DNA from: Axinella damicornis | Taxonomy: Eukaryota; Porifera; Demospongiae; Axinellida; Axinellidae | Length of the DNA: 64,000 nucleotides | Reading direction: 5' to 3' | Assembly: GCA_963931865.1 (NCBI GenBank) | Contig: OZ007513.1 | Coordinates: 9,056,155 to 9,120,154, forward strand | Shown here: positions 11,351-22,764 of the stretch, one piece after another | How positions within the stretch are numbered: the stretch's first letter is position 1 | Layout: every line of letters begins with the position of its first letter | Program-made: the position numbers and the translations under genes | The notes under the pieces: model-generated | What the model saw: only the letters and a program-made list of their open reading frames with translations | The model's database searches: none | What the model was told of the DNA's origin: nothing

Positions 11351-11358
11351 TGCTGCAG

Positions 11359-11630
11359 TGGCTTGATGCCACGGAAAGAGCACAGGTGGCAGCGGATGGC
11401 AAGATCCAACAGCTACAGCAGGAGGTCAGTTCCCTGCGAAGGGAGCTGAACCTCCAACAAAAAAGACACTGAAGAGATCGATGCCATCAAGAGCCAGATG
11501 GGCCAGGGGAGGACCAGGACTGGGACTAAGAGGTCTCAAAGTCTAGTTACAGCAAGCAATACAACTATCACAGCCATAATCATCTATATCCAGCATCGTT
11601 CCCAGGCCCCGCCCCACCCGTGAGTAGTTA
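11359..11630 (+). pseudogene. Coiled-coil exon of module C, split by hAT
   Basis: After the hAT insertion the frame continues WLDATERAQVAADGKIQQL with heptad-like Leu/Gln spacing, then ELNLQQK. A small frame offset joins KDTEEIDAIKSQMGQG onward to a GTGAGT splice-donor-like site near 11630. The second copy (22765-23140) shows the same exon uninterrupted and preceded by a Pro/Gln-rich stretch. Protein family unknown. Confidence 0.45.
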
Positions 11631-12030
11631 CGATCTTCTGGTTTGAGTACAGCTGTAGTAACATCTGATAGCTGCATAGCTACATGTATTATAGTGCTCT
11701 AAAAAAAGCTGACAACATGATTTCCCCATCACTTCCCTCCTCTCCTTGCCTCCTCCCTCTTCGTCCCTCCCCCTCTATCCTGCTTGTACATACACACACT
11801 TGCTGTATCCCAGCAAATCGACGCAGTCTTGACAGATTATAGCTGATTTGAAAGCGAATCCAAAAGGCAGGCTCCTAGCAGTGAACTCCTGTAGTGTCTC
11901 AGTGTCCATCACTTCTACTGTGTTCACGTTATGGTAGTCTTTCCTTTTGACAATGACTCATCATTGATACAAGTGCGGCATCAATTGCCTTCACCTCAAT
12001 GTTATCGGGTGGAGCACTGACCTCATCAAT

Positions 12031-13740
12031 GTGTTAAGCTCCCTGATGATGGGTCTCCATGTACAGTCATATACTAGTGGAAACTTGCACTTTGCTATTT
12101 TAGAACAGGCTGCAGTCAACATGTATTTGCAGCTACGTTGCTGCAGGGACTTTATGATAAGTTGCGGGCATGTGAAACAAAGGTCACTAATCACAGCGAC
12201 AAAGGTGGAAGCTCATGATCCCAAATTTAAAATGATTTTGACGTGTCTGATGGTAGTACAAATGTCTTCTCATGTAGTCGGCCTGGGAAAAGCAATCCAT
12301 GAACTTCTAAGGTTTCAATAAACTTCTTTAGCTGCTGCTGTTTTGAAGAGGTAATGGGCTTTCCTATATTACCGTGTTCGCTGGTTGTTCAAAGCAGATG
12401 AATCTGTTTCGGTGCATGAAATGGAATGTGGTCTGACACTCTTGACACTTTGATTCTATAAATATGGTATGTGGATACAGGACAAAATGAAGATTGCTGA
12501 GACGAACTGTCAAGAGCAATTTATATCATTACAATCGGGAAATAGTTAAATTCTACCATTAACATGTGTAATCAGTGTGGATGAACACAAGAATGACTCC
12601 TGCTTGACAGTTTGGATTACGCTAATCTGAAGGAGTACCTCATCAATGTAAGGCCAATCCAAGACGTACCTATCGTGAAACTCAATGGGTCAGGATTGCA
12701 CCGTAACGGTCAATAAGCATTGTTTCATGGAAAGAAGGCCAATGTACTTAATGTGATGTGTTCAAAGGTGGAAAGTATCCCAGTGACTTCACTAGGGATG
12801 AGAAATGTGTTACGCAAACAAGTTTCGTAGTGGAGGGATCTGTTACACAGGTTGTCATTTAAACAATTGTTCTGAGGGAACCAGTTTGCTGGAAAGAATG
12901 GAATGCTCAGGAAACGGAGCGGAGCCATAATAATGATGTCAAAGTTCTATCATAACGTTCCGAATAAGCATGGAAAGAAGGCCAGTGTACTGAGTGCCAT
13001 AGCAACAGGATACCTGCCGAAGCCTGATAAGCTATGTAGTCCTTCTGTAGCATTTTCTGCTTCCTTGTATTGTTCACGGTAGTGGTGCCTTGCAGTCTTG
13101 TCTAGTTGCAGATGCGTATATGCTTTGTCAATCCGTTGTCATCGTATTCTCTCTCCTGTTTTGAAGTGATAGTGATCGGTATCTGAAATCTTTCCAGTAT
13201 TACTTTGTACACTGGTCCTCCCAGTTGTGCAAAGCATTTGAATCTGGTTCGGGAGATGTGGTGCACTTTGATTCTATAAATATGGTATGTAGATAGCGGG
13301 TACAATGAATGTTGCAAACCATAAATAGCAATTTATATCATTGCAATCCAACCAAATTCTATCGTCATCATGTGTATTCAGTGTGCAATTACATAATAGG
13401 GACATCCTAAGCTCCTGCTCGATCTGAAGGCATCAATGAGTGTCCTTGGAAACATACACTTTGCTATCTTAGAACATGCTGCAGTCTGCATGTTCTTTAC
13501 AGACCATAATGTGTCTCCATACACATTCATAAATACACTAGAGGAAACGTACAATTTGCTATTTTAGAAATTGCATGTACTTTGCAGCTGTTGGAGACAA
13601 ACCCTTTCTTCGTTTTCTCTCTGGTCCTGTCTAGTGAGGAGCTCAGTCTGGAGGAGGTCAATCGCCTCCTGGAATGCGAGCAAGTCTGGCTCGACTGCGG
13701 CCGCATTTGTGATACCTTCCGGAGAGGACATATGAGCATG
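12031..13740. other. Copy-specific stretch with internal diverged repeats
   Basis: Segments near 12060-12160 recur at 13440-13500 and 13520-13590, and 12370-12560 resembles 13200-13400. The recurring pieces include the shared phrase TTTGATTCTATAAATATGGT. No convincing coding frame. The structure looks like an old internally duplicated repeat. Confidence 0.55.
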
Positions 13741-14125
13741 TGTACTTAGATGTTCAACAACAATCTGCGTGATTTGTTGAGACATGTGAAATCACTCCCT
13801 GAGATCGACCTCAACACCTTCCAACTGTTGAACATCCCCCCACTGCAACACATAAGAGGGAGGGTCCAGCAGTCATCCTAAGTTTTGTCGGCATCCTAAT
13901 TAAGTGTTTGGTTGATGTTCCTAAGAGTATCTCCAGAACCACTTCACCAGGCGTTCAAGTATGAGAAAGATGATGACCATATGCAAGTCAACTTGTGGAA
14001 CTCCGACTAACAGACACTCAGGTCTTGATCATCCCAAGGAGTGAAGCTCAGAGAATACCGTATTTGAGAGTACTAACAACTTCCCGGTGGCAGAAAGGTA
14101 ACACAAGGTACTACAATCTCTAGGA

Positions 14126-14473
14126 GTGGAACGTGATCTCACCTTAATAACAGATTTGTTGAGATTCGTGAGGGAGTCAGAGGTGGGTAGGTACCACCTC
14201 CCTAGTGAATTTAAACAAACTTTCAGCCTACTCAAACTAGCTGATTTCCTGGGGCTCAATGAGTTCCTGGAAGCGGTGTCAGCTGACACTTGTGTCCCTG
14301 TGCAGCTACTGGACAATTTGAATCCAATAAATGTTGTCCGTGGTGCTCTGCGTGCTGCGTGCTGCGTACCACCTATCGCACAGGGTGCATGGTGGTACAT
14401 GTGGAGCATGTGGCTGGTTACTGGCAGAGTTTGCTCCTCACGACCAGAAGTGTATGCAATGGCATGGAGGTAA
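14126..14473 (+). pseudogene. BTB/T1-like fragment in module D, copy 1
   Basis: The frame contains LLRFVRESEVGRYHLPSEF and LLKLADFLGLNEFLEAV, a pattern resembling the second half of the KCTD-type BTB/T1 fold (LDFLR..., ...LPEDF..., ...EADFYGL..LIEAL). The second copy (24741-25193) adds an upstream part, VLIIPRSEAQRIPYLRVL. Such domains mediate oligomerisation. The assignment rests on pattern only and may be wrong. The segment is short and lacks a clear start. Confidence 0.35.
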
Positions 14474-15029
14474 AAGTACACTGTAATTAACCACAACCAG
14501 CTCTGTCACTCCACAATTATTGAGTTGCCTTGGAAACAACTGAGTTCTGCCACATCAGACTGCATTCCCTATGCAAAGCAAAACCTCTCCCTTTCCTTAC
14601 TATCAGAAGGGGATTCAGTAGCCTATGAAAGAGGGTGGTCCGCTGCAGTTTGCAAAACATAACTCCTAGGGTCCTTAGGAATATAATAAACATCAATCAT
14701 CTTATAGGAACCACAATGCACGTATGACTTGCCAATCTTCGGCAGTCTCCCAGCAAAAACTTCTTATTAAGATCTTATGTTTCTCAGCATGTAAGGATAG
14801 GATCAGTGCCCAAGTTCAGACCAATGGTGTTTGTGCAGCTGTGACAGCCACAGGCCAAGATCCTTCAGCAGGTCTGCAGTACCATCCTAGCCTGTCAGAT
14901 TCTGAAAGAAGACTGCTGACAAAACGCGCTGAGGTGGTGTCCAAGGGCAAGGGCCGAGCTCAACCACTTAGGCCAACAGGAATGCTAACCCTTGAACGTC
15001 TCTTCAAGAACAGCGAACGAAAGGACCAA

Positions 15030-15213
15030 TAGGGCCCTCACAACGGTGCTGCTCTCTTCCATTGAAATTTGTGATGGTACCCTTGCCCGGCCAAGTATCT
15101 CCCTGACATCGTTCCAGAGGGGAGCATGCCTTAGCAGTGCTGTCACCTCTGTTATTGGCTTAGCACTGTTGCTAGCAGCTTCCAGCCGGATGTGATTCAA
15201 GACACATTTGTCC
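15030..15213 (-). repeat. Inverted duplication, left arm
   Basis: This 184-bp arm is the reverse complement of 15504-15687 with very few mismatches. It carries an inverted copy of the recombinase segment (KPITEVTALLRHAPLWNDV). Confidence 0.93.
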
Positions 15214-15229
15214 ACAATTCTTCTGTCCC

Positions 15230-15936
15230 CAGTCTTATTTCTAGCAAGTATCTCAAGTTTTGCCACCCAAGCAGCCCAAGATGGGCTGATGGGATCATTC
15301 CCCGAAAAATTCGGGAGTACCTCGACCACCTTACAGCAACAGGTACTTGTGGTGTAGATGGGCAGCTTACTAAACTGCAGAGGATGGTCCATGCAATAAA
15401 CTACATGAAACTAGAGCTCATTGGTGAAGAAGATGAGAAGGCCTACCTCCGTTGCGGAAGAGCCAGTGACCGGAATCGCGCAATGGAGGGGGGCCATGCA
15501 GGCGGACAAATGTGTCTTGAATCACATCCAGCTGGAAGCTGCTAGCAACAGTGCTAAGCCAATAACAGAGGTGACAGCACTGCTAAGGCATGCTCCCCTC
15601 TGGAACGATGTCAGGGAGATACTTGGCCGGGCAAGGGTACCATCACAAATTTCAATGGAAGAGAGCAGCACCGTTGTGAGGGCCCTACTAGGGCTGCTCC
15701 TGACAAAGAACTGGCAGCGTCCCTCAGCAGCAGCAGGGGCAACGCTTGAAGAGTTCAAGAACATTGAGGAAGTTTGTGAGCAGGGGACTGTCGTAGTTGT
15801 CATGCGGGTCGTTCGTCACAAGACGGCAAGGCAGGGTCCCGTCAACTTGACCATGACAAAAGATGACCACTTGCTCATCAAGAGGTACGTCAGGAGGGTG
15901 CGACCAAAGTTTGACCCAAACAATGTTTTGGAGTAG
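15230..15936 (+). pseudogene. Tyrosine recombinase N-terminal and catalytic-domain fragment
   Basis: IREYLDHLTATGTCGVDGQL and TKLQRMVHAINYMKLELIG match the SAM-like core-binding region of animal tyrosine-recombinase elements. After a frame change, 15421-15936 continues with ESSTVVRALLGLLLTKNWQR, then ATLEEF and VVRHKTARQGPVNLTM, the start of the catalytic domain. The part with the catalytic His and Tyr is missing after the stop at 15936. Recombinases of this type cut and rejoin DNA through a tyrosine. This copy could not. Confidence 0.6.
15504..15687 (+). repeat. Inverted duplication, right arm
   Basis: Sense copy of the 184-bp inverted duplication, within the recombinase frame. The spacer between arms is about 290 bp. 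Confidence 0.93.
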
Positions 15937-16328
15937 TGCTTGGTACTAATCCCCTCGTGGTCAACTTCACCCACTATGAACATGAAGGAGGCACACTTCT
16001 CAGAGGCATCACCGTGGCCTAATCATGCAAGGCCAGAGCTACCATTCCTGGGCCCTTGTACCCGTAGTCTCACTGGCTCCACTCTACACCTACGAACCAA
16101 CGGTTACTTTGACCAGTGCAGAGGGCCTGGGCATGAAGACGGACCAACCACACAACCCCAGCACCACTGGTACCACCCACCACTGAACCTCCTCAACAGT
16201 ATGTTTAGCAACATCAGGCGGCTTCACAGTGTACCACTGACTGTCAAACTTTGAAATCGCTTGCTATACCTACTTCCATTTCCATATGGCTGTTGTGTTT
16301 TTGTCGCGCTACTGCTCTGACCTGGTAA

Positions 16329-16619
16329 TAATGGAAGATTTTGTGATCATTACAGAGTTCGAAGGAGGAGAGAATATTGAGGCGGACGTCGAAGATGACG
16401 GGAGACTAACAATTAGTTCCATTCAGTCACAATTTGGGAAGGATGTCACTGGGCTGAGATACAAAATGTTGCCACTGGCAATTATCACAGGGTATCATTC
16501 TTCCAGTGCAGTCCCTTCTTCCCATCATGCATTAATACCAGGGTTGCATGCCAGGAGCATGTTAACTGCCTTACACAGCCAGTACACCTTCATGGTCTTC
16601 CCTACCATGGCTGAAACAG
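16329..16619 (+). CDS. Candidate exon with TDP-43 N-terminal-like domain
   Basis: The frame from ATG at 16329 reads MEDFVIITEFEGGENIEA, then EDDGRL, SIQSQF and GLRYK. These match in order the conserved landmarks of the TDP-43 N-terminal oligomerisation fold (VTE, EDDG, QF, GLRY, with a final Y..V.P strand represented by YTFMVFP). The exon would end at a GTATGT donor at 16620. No RRM domains follow. What follows, after introns or insertions, is Crypton recombinase sequence. It may be a captured domain or an N-terminal module of the element. The first half of the match is good and the second half weak. Confidence 0.45.
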
Positions 16620-17040
16620 TATGTTACATCTGCTTTCTGTTTATTTATTTGCTATTAGATGTTTGATTCATTTGATGCAGAATATTACAATGCAATAATA
16701 ACTATTTCTTTACAGCATTATGAATACTATGTTTGGCCGTTTCTGAAGTTGTCTTTTGCGTTCAAGGTTTAATGTATGTGTCTGCTCTTCAAGGATTGAA
16801 TTCGGATGTACACAGTACTACAACACCTGTAGGATCTGTGTTTAGTGTTGCATGCAAACCCAATCACCACCTACAGGGGTTGGGAAAGGGAAGGCAGGGA
16901 GGGCATAGGGGGGAAAAACTGCCCCTGGGGTAGGAAGTTAGATTAATGGGTATGTGAATCCCCACCCAGTCCCCACCTACCCCAACCGGGGCATTACATG
17001 AACAGAAGAAAAGAGCAACAATGCTGATTATGTGTCTTAG

Positions 17041-17440
17041 ATGTGGGCTACCCCAGACAGATCTGAGCGTTGTCCAGTGAAGATCTTACATCAGTTTGTT
17101 GGCAGACAGCCTCCAGAAATGTGCCAGGATGATTCGCCATTCTATTTCTCCATCAATCATAAGCACGGTCGTAATAATACAAGAGGCTATCGATGGCATG
17201 ATGAAAAGGTGACAATAAAAGGAAAGCTCAACGGTAAACAAAAGAACAATTAACCATTAACCATTCTGCCAGGAAGACACAAATTCAGACATTGTGTGGA
17301 GCAGGTGTTGCTGACTCGGCAGTGATGCAACACTCTGGCCACAAGAGCCTGAACCACTACAAGAAACCGTCTCTTGAGCAGGAGAAGCACGTCTCTCATT
17401 TGCTCAGCAACTATCAGCCATCTGTACAACTTCAACTAGA
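17041..17440 (+). pseudogene. Crypton-type tyrosine recombinase C-terminal fragments
   Basis: RCPVKILHQFVGRQPPEM and DSPFYFSINHK (17060-17160) match the central part of the KCTD1/QRICH1-type recombinase domain derived from Cryptons. After about 90 unmatched bp, 17283-17440 reads GVADSAVMQHSGHKSLNHY followed by KKPSLEQEKHVSHLLSNY and a stop. The HKS and downstream HY are the expected positions of the catalytic His and nucleophilic Tyr. The conserved Arg region between them is disrupted, so it is judged a relic. Confidence 0.65.
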
Positions 17441-17934
17441 CTGAAGTTTCTTCTCCACATAATAGTTTCTGATCTCCCTATGGGAAGTTCATGGTTAATG
17501 GCTTTCACAGTTAGTAGCTAGGTTACATTTGGTGAATAAGGAGTTAAAATTGGAAGCCTGAAATTATGGTGTGCAACTTTAATCCCTTACGTAGTAATCA
17601 TTGATTCTGAAGTATGATCGCAATGAAAATACCACCTCCATCCTCCATACCACCTGGGATCCTTGCTGTTGTCCCAAGCAAGGACAGGATGAAGAAATGG
17701 GACAGGCCATTATCTCTCTCACTAAGTCAGAGTCGCTTACTGGAAGAGGAGCTTGAGCTCTCCACTTTTGCACTTTCCATTTGGTGCATCGCAGATGCAA
17801 TTGTCAGTGCTACTACTGCTTGGCTCAGCTAGTCCACTGGTGGGTACAGAAGTCAATTGTGTGTGTGTGTGTGCTATGATGCCATCTTCTACAACCTAAC
17901 AGACTCTGCTCAACATTTGGGCACACTACCTGCA

Positions 17935-18175
17935 CACATTTCAGCTTCCAGAAGTATTTTGTAAGGTATGCGATGATAACTGCCACTGATCCTGACATGC
18001 CTGCATGGCAGTGCACAAGTACTTCCTCCCCCATTCAGTTTGCATTCTCGATAAAGCTGAATGCTTCCGGGAGACGTTTCAACATGTCCACCTCGTGGGA
18101 GTCCTCAACTGCAATCTGCTTGTATACGAACCCTTCCAGATGCTGGACCTGGTTGGGTACTGAATTCATAAAGCT
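17935..18175 (-). pseudogene. Dual-specificity phosphatase relic, copy 1
   Basis: On the minus strand, GFVYKQIAVEDS and LPEAFSFIENAN are followed by EEVLVHCHAGMSGSVAVIIA and YLTKY. This is the layout of the dual-specificity phosphatase domain up to its P-loop. The P-loop HCxxGxxRS appears as HCHAGMSGS, so the phosphate-binding Arg is Gly. A TGA stop at 18035-18037 sits just before MGEEVLV. It is catalytically dead. It is shared, with the same stop and the same Gly, by 28313-28545. Confidence 0.75.
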
Positions 18176-18690
18176 TAGTACTCTAATCTGTTTTGAATCT
18201 GTTGGCTGTAATTATCACTTGGACAAAAAATAATAAAGGCTGCAGTTGTCACAAGCTACATTACATTCTTGCTGAAGTGTCCATAAATTATTTCACACAC
18301 CCGTAGACCCACCCTACTCCCTAGTAGGAGGTTCAACCTGGTAGTGGTGGATGGAAGTGGTGTTAACATTCCAAAGGGAGTGTGTCAACAACACAAGTTG
18401 CATGAGGGGTTTGAGTTTGTTGACTTTTCCAGCACACCGTACCCCAGGTTAGCAAGTTAGCGACTGTATTTTATTGGGATTTGTTACTTCCACAACACCT
18501 GGTGCCCCTACGTGATGTAAGCATTATTAATCATCTTATCCACATCAGCGTCTCCGAATGTCCATTGCATGTGCAAAAATTGAGTGTGTGCTAGTGTTTT
18601 GTTGTCCAAGAAGAGTTGGATGCCCTCCTTGACAACAGGGAAACAATGCAATGTTTTGTAGCGGATTGCCGTGTGCGTGGTCTCATGTGT
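18176..18690. repeat. Rest of module F, first copy
   Basis: 18330-18660 matches 28595-28925 closely. A 77-codon minus frame at 18508-18741 is only partly shared. No domain was recognised. Confidence 0.65.
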
Positions 18691-19229
18691 ACAATATGGT
18701 TTTTGTACATCGAACAATGAATTTGAACTGTCTCTTGTCATATGAAATCTTTAACGTTAGAGTGTTTCAGACTATCACGCCCTCATTTTCACTGAACTTC
18801 AACAGTCTCTATCCTGAGCATGGGCTGTCGGATGGGATCATAGAAGACTTCTTTGTCAGGTAAGACAATTCCTTGCCCAGTATAAGAAACAGGTATACCT
18901 CCATGACACTTGCTTATTACCTGGTACAGGTACATGCTGCCAAAATCGGGAAGAGTATTTGTTGCAAGTACCTGTGACATACCCGAGAATCGTGAAGGCC
19001 GTCAGCTTGGACGGCACAACAAAAGAATCGCCTGTCAAGGAATTTGATTCCTCCTTCTGTGGAGAGTGATAAGATGTACACACCACCACACAGCTGGAAC
19101 CAACAAGGTCGGCTCGTAGCTATAGGGTTGGGGTTTCTAAGAACCACACGACAACCCAGCCTCCAGCATATCCCTCTCACATCTCGGCCATCTCCACGTA
19201 GTCGGAAAGACCAGACGACAGAGCTAGCA
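18691..19229. repeat. Module A, second copy, fused to piggyBac
   Basis: The tract matches 5220-5700 and 32560-33110. At 19229/19230 the similarity ends in the middle of the reading frame and piggyBac coding sequence begins, leaving one continuous frame 19044-19619 across the junction. Confidence 0.75.
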
Positions 19230-20343
19230 AAATGGGGATTCAAACTTTGGGTACTGGCAGATATGTCTGGATACACCACTGATTTCAATATATACACGGG
19301 GAAATCAGCCGAACGTACAGACAAAGGCCTTTCACATGATGTTGTGATGGAGTTAGTTCAACCTTTTGCTTTTCAAGGCTACCAAGTCTATGTAGACAAT
19401 TTTTATAGCAGCCCTGACCTTTTCACCCATCTACTGGAATATGGTATAACTGTTACTGGAACGCTTCGTACTACTCGAAGAGGTGTCCAGGTGATGTTGT
19501 CGTTCTCAAAGAAGCTTTGGACAAGCGTTCTGTCACTCGTGGTACAGGCTATTACATTCGTGATTCCGAGTCCTCAATTGTGTACCCTTGCTGGCGTGAT
19601 AAACGAGTTGTCACAGTAATGACAACTGCCCACCCAGGACACAGTGAGAGAACCGTCGAGAGAAAGGTCGTTGACAAAGGAACTGGAAAGATGACTACAT
19701 TGGACATTCCCCGGCCTGTGCCAGTTGAAATGTACAACCGCTTCATGGGTGGAGTGGATAAATCTGACCAGTACCTTTCCTACCATAATATTCTTCGCAA
19801 GACTGTCCGTTATTGGAAGACCCTCTTTTATCACATTATTGATGTGTGTGTGGTAAATTCGTTCATTCTTTACAACAACATTGCTCTCCTTTCTGGCTGC
19901 CGCACAGTAACAGAGAACGACTTTCGGGACGAACTTGTATTGCAAATGATCGAAGCGTATGGAAGACATCAGCAAGAGGGACCACAAGTGTTGGGCAGCC
20001 CTGTCGGTCGGAGTGCAGGGTTAGACATGGAAGTGTGTTAGTGTCTTCAAAGGGGCGATGCCAATACTGCAAGCTCATTGGCAAAGGCACCAACCTTACC
20101 CAAAGGGTATGCTCTGATTGCTTATTTCAACCTTCTCTTTGCCAGACAAAGGATCGAAATTGTCATTACCTTTGGCATTCACCTTCTTTTGATGGCACTC
20201 GTGAACTTTGGACTGAGTGTAAGCAAAGGAAACGTGCATCTGTGCCTGAAGCCGAGCAGCCTCCTCATCAAGGCCGTGGCAGACCAAAAGGAGCTATAAA
20301 TAAGAACAAAAGGCGTGAAAATTACCGTTCGAGATCTTTTTGA
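19230..20343 (+). pseudogene. piggyBac transposase relic (PGBD4-like), N-terminus missing
   Basis: The frame enters at KWGFKLWVLADMSGYTTDF (RNase H-like core), continues to VYVDNFYSS (second catalytic Asp), and shifts near 19490. In the next frame come GTGYYIRDSESS, RFMGGVDKSDQ (third catalytic Asp) and VRYWKTLFYHIID. It shifts again near 20029 into CQYCKLIGKGTNLTQRVCSDC, the C-terminal cysteine-rich domain, and an AT-hook-like GRGRPKG before the stop. The first catalytic Asp is absent because module A replaces the N-terminal half. Two frameshifts and the truncation make it inactive. Confidence 0.88.
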
Positions 20344-20482
20344 TGTTGCCAACATTTTGTTATGTATTTATGGTTGAGTTCTGTAGTTGTTTCTAATGTC
20401 TCTTTGTACTTATCTTTCTAGTTATTGTTACTGCTTCATGATTGTGTTGTATACTTCATTATCACTTACAATGTAAGTGTGC

Positions 20483-20488
20483 AATAAA
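20483..20488 (+). promoter_or_regulatory. Poly(A) signal AATAAA
   Basis: It lies 140 bp after the piggyBac stop codon. The same AATAAA context recurs at 40875-40880 at the head of the third module C copy, so the repeat boundary includes an old 3' end. Confidence 0.55.
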
Positions 20489-21989
20489 TCCTGTAAGTTT
20501 CAGTGTGTGAGCTTAATACACAAGTATCCTCATCAGTAAAGTTGCAGATACGGATGCGCTAGATTGCCATTTGTAATGCCTTCATACTGAGCTCAGACCG
20601 TAGCTGCAAATATGCCGGATCATGACCTCAGTGGTGACTTAGAAAAATTATACCACTGAACGGATTCAGCTGTGACATTCAGGTTACACAACTGGCTGTC
20701 ACAACAGCAATTCACGAATCCCTCTCCACTCTCTGTATCCACGAAACAGTCTGTTCTGTCCAGGCAGACAGGTGATGCTGTAGCACATCCTTTTCGATAG
20801 AGTTCACAGAGGTTTTGAGAGTCGCCTGACAGACTTCCCGATCCTGAAATGGGGCAGGGTTAGCCACACATGATTCAACAAGTATGCCCAGGAAATGGAA
20901 CACGTTCTGAGGTTCAGATTCCCAGATGAACCACAAGACCAACCGGAACAACCAGGTTTTGTGGAGTTACATTGGGGTTAAAGCAGCAGAAAGTTTGTAC
21001 AAATAACTCAACATTTGAAGTGCATGCATGTAACCAGTATATTGCTGCAATTCCAGAGGAAAACCCTCTCACAAAGAACCTCGATCATTCGCCTGCATTT
21101 TTCCAACCCTGAGGAGTATGGGCTGTACTTTCCACCTAGGAGGCAACTCACTGGTAGTGCCAACAGAGGAGCTGACAACAATACTCTACTTTGAATGTTG
21201 GCGGGTGAGGTGGAGTGTGGAGGAGGAGATGGGCGTATATTTACCGGATACCGGGGAGTTTCAGAAGGACATCATCCTCCTTGCTGATCTCACCAGCTAT
21301 TCAGCCCAACGCAAGACCAAGCCAGTATTTCCTTGTATTATTTCCCAGCTGTATGTGGTTATCAAATGCAGTGCTACAAAGCGACTTACGTGGACTTGCG
21401 TATAGAACTAACATTGACTACATACTTTCGAACACCTCACCCATTCCTTTGAGAGGTGCATGGGCAACATCCAAGGAAATGAGGGTGCCTTCAATGGCGG
21501 AAAAACCAAGCTTGACAGACCTGAGGCAACTGATTGGTTACTGCAGCGGAAGCTTCGGGGACAAACTCCCCATAGAAAATTACATGTCTCTGGGCCACTC
21601 TACCAACTCAAAAGGACTAGAAGCACAGTGACTTCAGTAGCACTGAGTAAAATGCAATCTCTGATAGCGAACATGTCACTGAATGCTTCAGGAGGTCAAG
21701 TCATCCAAGGGGCAAGAGACCCTCCCAAACGCACAGCCTGCTTCTCAAGGGTGTTTCTCCCAGTTTGTTATTCAACTCTGGAACAGTTCTTCTCAGCATT
21801 CATCAAAGCATTGCGACTTGGTGGTGGTTATGGTATGGTTATTCTCCAATACACCACAAGTACATTGCAATCCTGTATGCGGTCCCCCATCACCACAACC
21901 ATGCAGCTGCTGCAGACCACAATCTTGCTGCCACTGTTCGCAAGATTGGAGAGTCTAAGTCATCTTGAGGCATATAGGAAAGAGTGAAC

Positions 21990-22487
21990 TACAAGATTAA
22001 GCAGCAGCAGTGTAAGGGGGTTCGTAAAAGCATGCAGTTCTTAGCTGTGAAGAATACCTTAAGTTGTATGAATTGCAGTTCATGCAATTCATGCTCAAAA
22101 CTTTCCCTTGAATTCACACTCGTGGGGAATATGTTGGTCAATCCTGTAATGCTCAGGAAGATATTTTTCTCTGAATCTCCTTACACAAGTATTTTTGGAG
22201 GCCGGTATAAGATGATTCCACATGACCTTGCAGAGCTAGGTCAGTAGGAAACCACTTCAAACAGTATCTACAGCTAAATGTTAGCTTCCCTATTTCGTCT
22301 GGGTGGCATTCTGAACTATGATATTGAAAGGTATCAGTGTTGCAGAAGACCTTACCACAGAATGACATTCATGAGCAAAGTGGGACTTTTGGTAGTTCAT
22401 AAGATCAGATGTAGATTTGCAAACTTTAGAACAATTTTCACATGGTTTGCAGACCATTTTGCAATGGCTGATGTAGGACAATTTCAC
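21990..22487 (-). pseudogene. C2H2 zinc-finger relic in module C, copy 2
   Basis: The same fingers as at 10020-10511 are present, including CKPCENCSKVCKSTSDL and FSCRYCLKWFPTDLALQGH. It shares the one-base deletion in HECHFCGK with copy 1 and also lacks the final finger, so copies 1 and 2 are closer to each other than to copy 3. Confidence 0.65.
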
Positions 22488-22764
22488 ACAGATTGAGAAG
22501 CCTCAAGCTTACTTCTGGATGTGAATGCATGGTGGTCACAACTTGCACATGAGGTTTTCTTAAGTCAACCTTGAATTCCATTACACTCCTGCTTAGCATT
22601 TGTTTATCTGCTCCTATTAGCACAGAGCACAGTACATTACCTTATATGGCATCGGGCATTTGTTTACATGCACAATCTAATCACTATGAATTCTGCTTCA
22701 CTGCTAAGCAGCCATACTTCCTCCTTTCTGCTCAGCATGGTGATTTCAAGGAGCCCCTATCCCT

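Larger units (their letters stand above)
8800..11640. repeat. Module C, first copy
   Basis: The tract is collinear with 20772-23150 and, for its first part, with 41148-42640. It contains a plus-strand unrecognised reading frame (about 9121-10018), a minus-strand C2H2 zinc-finger relic (about 10020-10511) and a plus-strand coiled-coil exon (11359-11630) split by a hAT insertion. Divergence between copies is low, mostly single substitutions and small indels, so the duplication is fairly recent. Confidence 0.85.
11700..14700. repeat. Module D, first copy
   Basis: 11700-12020 matches 23540-23920 and 13740-14700 matches 24560-25700. The middle (12031-13740) has no counterpart in the other copy and contains its own diverged repeats, so it is an insertion here or a deletion there. 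Confidence 0.8.
14930..17440 (+). mobile_element. Module E: mosaic of tyrosine-recombinase (Crypton-like) pieces
   Basis: The interval holds an N-terminal core-binding part (15300-15480), a catalytic-domain-like part (15530-15936), a TDP-43-N-like exon (16329-16619) and the C-terminal half of a KCTD1/QRICH1-type Crypton-derived recombinase (17041-17440). Two recombinase lineages appear to be combined, as at 27779-28320. No terminal repeats are obvious, as expected of Cryptons. Confidence 0.55.

Noticed and set aside
18917..19324. 135-codon minus-strand frame in module A
   Set aside because: It runs antisense to real piggyBac coding sequence on one side, and the equivalent frames in other copies are broken.
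19552..19987. Minus-strand open frames in the piggyBac region
   Set aside because: They are shadows of the conserved transposase frame on the plus strand.
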